DNA of 64,000 nucleotides from Aureivirga sp. CE67 (GTDB taxonomy: Bacteria > Bacteroidota > Bacteroidia > Flavobacteriales > Flavobacteriaceae), in contig NZ_JADOTV010000001.1 of assembly GCF_015767245.1 (NCBI RefSeq), positions 804,896-868,895 on the forward strand, in the 5' to 3' direction. Shown here one piece after another: positions 63,138 through 64,000 of the stretch. The translations under genes and the position numbers were made by a program. Every line of letters starts with the position of its first letter. Position 1 is the stretch's first letter. The notes beneath the pieces were generated by a model that was not told where the DNA came from, ran no database searches, and worked only from the letters and a program-made list of their open reading frames with translations.

Positions 63138-63772
63138 TGAAATTATATGTTGTAAAAACTCCGAATTTTCTTCAATTCTTAGGAAATAAGCTGATTTGGA
63201 GTTTTTACACTTCATCAAAAAAGATATATCTCACTTTTGATGATGGTCCAACACCAAAAATAACAGAGTGGGTTTTGCAAACATTGAAAAAATATGATGC
63301 AAAAGCCACTTTTTTTTGTTTGGGTAAAAATGTAGATGCAAATCCTGAGATTTATAATCAAATATTATCCGAAGGACATGCAGTAGGAAATCATACCAAT
63401 AATCACTTCAATGGTTGGAAAACGATTTCTATAAATTACTTCAATAATATTAGAGAAGCTTCAAAAAAAATCAAATCAAACTTATTTCGTCCGCCTTACG
63501 GTAAGTTGAAATATATTCAAAGTAGATATATTCGAAAAAAAATGAAATACAACATCATCATGTGGGATGTTATCAGTGCAGATTTTGATACAAGTATTTC
63601 TGGTGAAGAATGCTATCAAAATGTTATAAAACACACCGAAAACGGAAGTATCATCGTTTTCCATGATAGTGTAAAAGCAGAAAGTAGAATGAAATATGCT
63701 TTACCAAAAGTACTTGAATATTATGCAACCAAAGGTTATTCGTTCGAAAAAATAGATTTAAAAACTATTTAA
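63137..63772 (+). CDS. NodB-type polysaccharide deacetylase
   Basis: The 211-residue protein is a carbohydrate esterase family 4 domain. The motifs are complete: LTFDDGPTP (Asp35, Asp36), the metal histidines in GNHTNNH (His86, His90), LFRPPYGKLKY, MWDVISADFD and the final SIIVFHDS. It would remove acetyl groups from a glycan such as peptidoglycan or a surface polysaccharide. No clear signal peptide is visible, unlike most secreted members. It is coupled to the DUF2723 gene by a TAATG overlap, which suggests a shared glycan substrate. Confidence 0.92.
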   Translation: MKLYVVKTPNFLQFLGNKLIWSFYTSSKKIYLTFDDGPTPKITEWVLQTLKKYDAKATFFCLGKNVDANPEIYNQILSEGHAVGNHTNNHFNGWKTISINYFNNIREASKKIKSNLFRPPYGKLKYIQSRYIRKKMKYNIIMWDVISADFDTSISGEECYQNVIKHTENGSIIVFHDSVKAESRMKYALPKVLEYYATKGYSFEKIDLKTI

Positions 63773-63775
63773 ATT

Positions 63776-64000
63776 TTATTTATCACTATTTAAGAAAGCT
63801 AAAAGAGCATCCAATTCCTCATCTGATAATGAACCTCCAAAAGCTGGCATATATTCTCCTCCATTTACAATTCGAATAGTCATTTCTTGTGTATTTAATC
63901 TTTCTTTTACTTTGGTTAAATCAGGACCTCTAAAACCTCCTTTATCTTTTATTTTATGACAAAATAAACAACCTTTTTCATAGAATAATTCCATTCCTTT
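63776..64000 (-). CDS. Cytochrome c family protein, C-terminal part (5' end missing)
   Basis: The frame is open to the edge of the window, so the N-terminus is missing; the ATG at 63994 is probably internal because it lies within the usual helix before the haem site. The haem motif is CLFCH, followed by a class I cytochrome c pattern (GFRGPDLTKVKERL, then the axial Met in GGEYMPAFGGSLSDEELDAL). It is convergent with the deacetylase gene, with only three bases between the stops. Confidence 0.85.
   Translation of the reverse strand, partial: KGMELFYEKGCLFCHKIKDKGGFRGPDLTKVKERLNTQEMTIRIVNGGEYMPAFGGSLSDEELDALLAFLNSDK

Noticed and set aside
63776-63994. Complete small cytochrome c starting at ATG 63994
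   Set aside because: The frame is open to the window edge and the haem site lies only nine residues after this Met, so it is more likely the end of a larger protein.

Overview
The window reads as chromosome of a Flavobacteriaceae member (Bacteroidota). The evidence is very AT-rich DNA, SprA/Sov of the type IX secretion system (T9SS), a RemB-like gliding protein, two secreted proteins with T9SS C-terminal sorting domains, TonB proteins of the PVFPGC type, TPR/membrane/HTH regulators, near absence of Shine-Dalgarno sequences, and -7 elements of the Bacteroidetes form TAnnTTTG. No rRNA, prophage, insertion sequence or CRISPR array was seen, and I found no defence island.

Layout. 1-3061: the 3' part of a TPR-AraC regulator and an AT-rich beta-helix/membrane protein of unknown function. 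3136-5561: a TPP riboswitch and thiS-thiC. 5621-10012: a structured repeat, a TPR-HTH regulator and a T9SS-exported beta-propeller protein. 10187-16709 (minus): gamma carbonic anhydrase, folA, a 2TM protein and thyA, then nupC and a DUF151 nuclease, then etfA-etfB. 17075-23930 (plus): pdhB, a DUF5686 outer-membrane protein, soluble and membrane pyrophosphatases. 24186-29566: ilvE, an operon of a DUF4920 lipoprotein, a haem lipoprotein, mnmD and a 44-residue membrane protein, then tRNA-Asp, a rhodanese and a long aromatic amino acid hydroxylase. 29673-35314: gpmI, a repeat, a secreted M4 peptidase, and metK behind a SAM-II-type riboswitch. 35407-41544: a four-gene RND efflux operon whose first start codon lies in a hairpin. 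41671-48599: GDPD, RemB, an acetyltransferase, deoC, two tonB genes, vanZ, gcvH. 48630-59719: sprA, ruvA, maeB, queG. 60057-64000: a DUF2723 glycosyltransferase-like protein with a NodB-type deacetylase, then a truncated cytochrome c.

How it works together. Most genes are core metabolism: folate/thymidylate, nucleoside salvage, electron-transfer flavoprotein, pyruvate dehydrogenase, PPi turnover, glycolysis, SAM supply and tRNA modification. SprA, the TonB pair, RemB and the two sorting-domain proteins form the envelope and export theme. The most informative non-coding features are the two riboswitches, a three-copy repeat family whose hairpin shows a compensatory base-pair change, a 166-nt inverted repeat after hppA, and the hairpin over the start of the efflux operon.

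Coordinates of short motifs were counted by eye. Function calls rest on recognised motifs, not on database searches.
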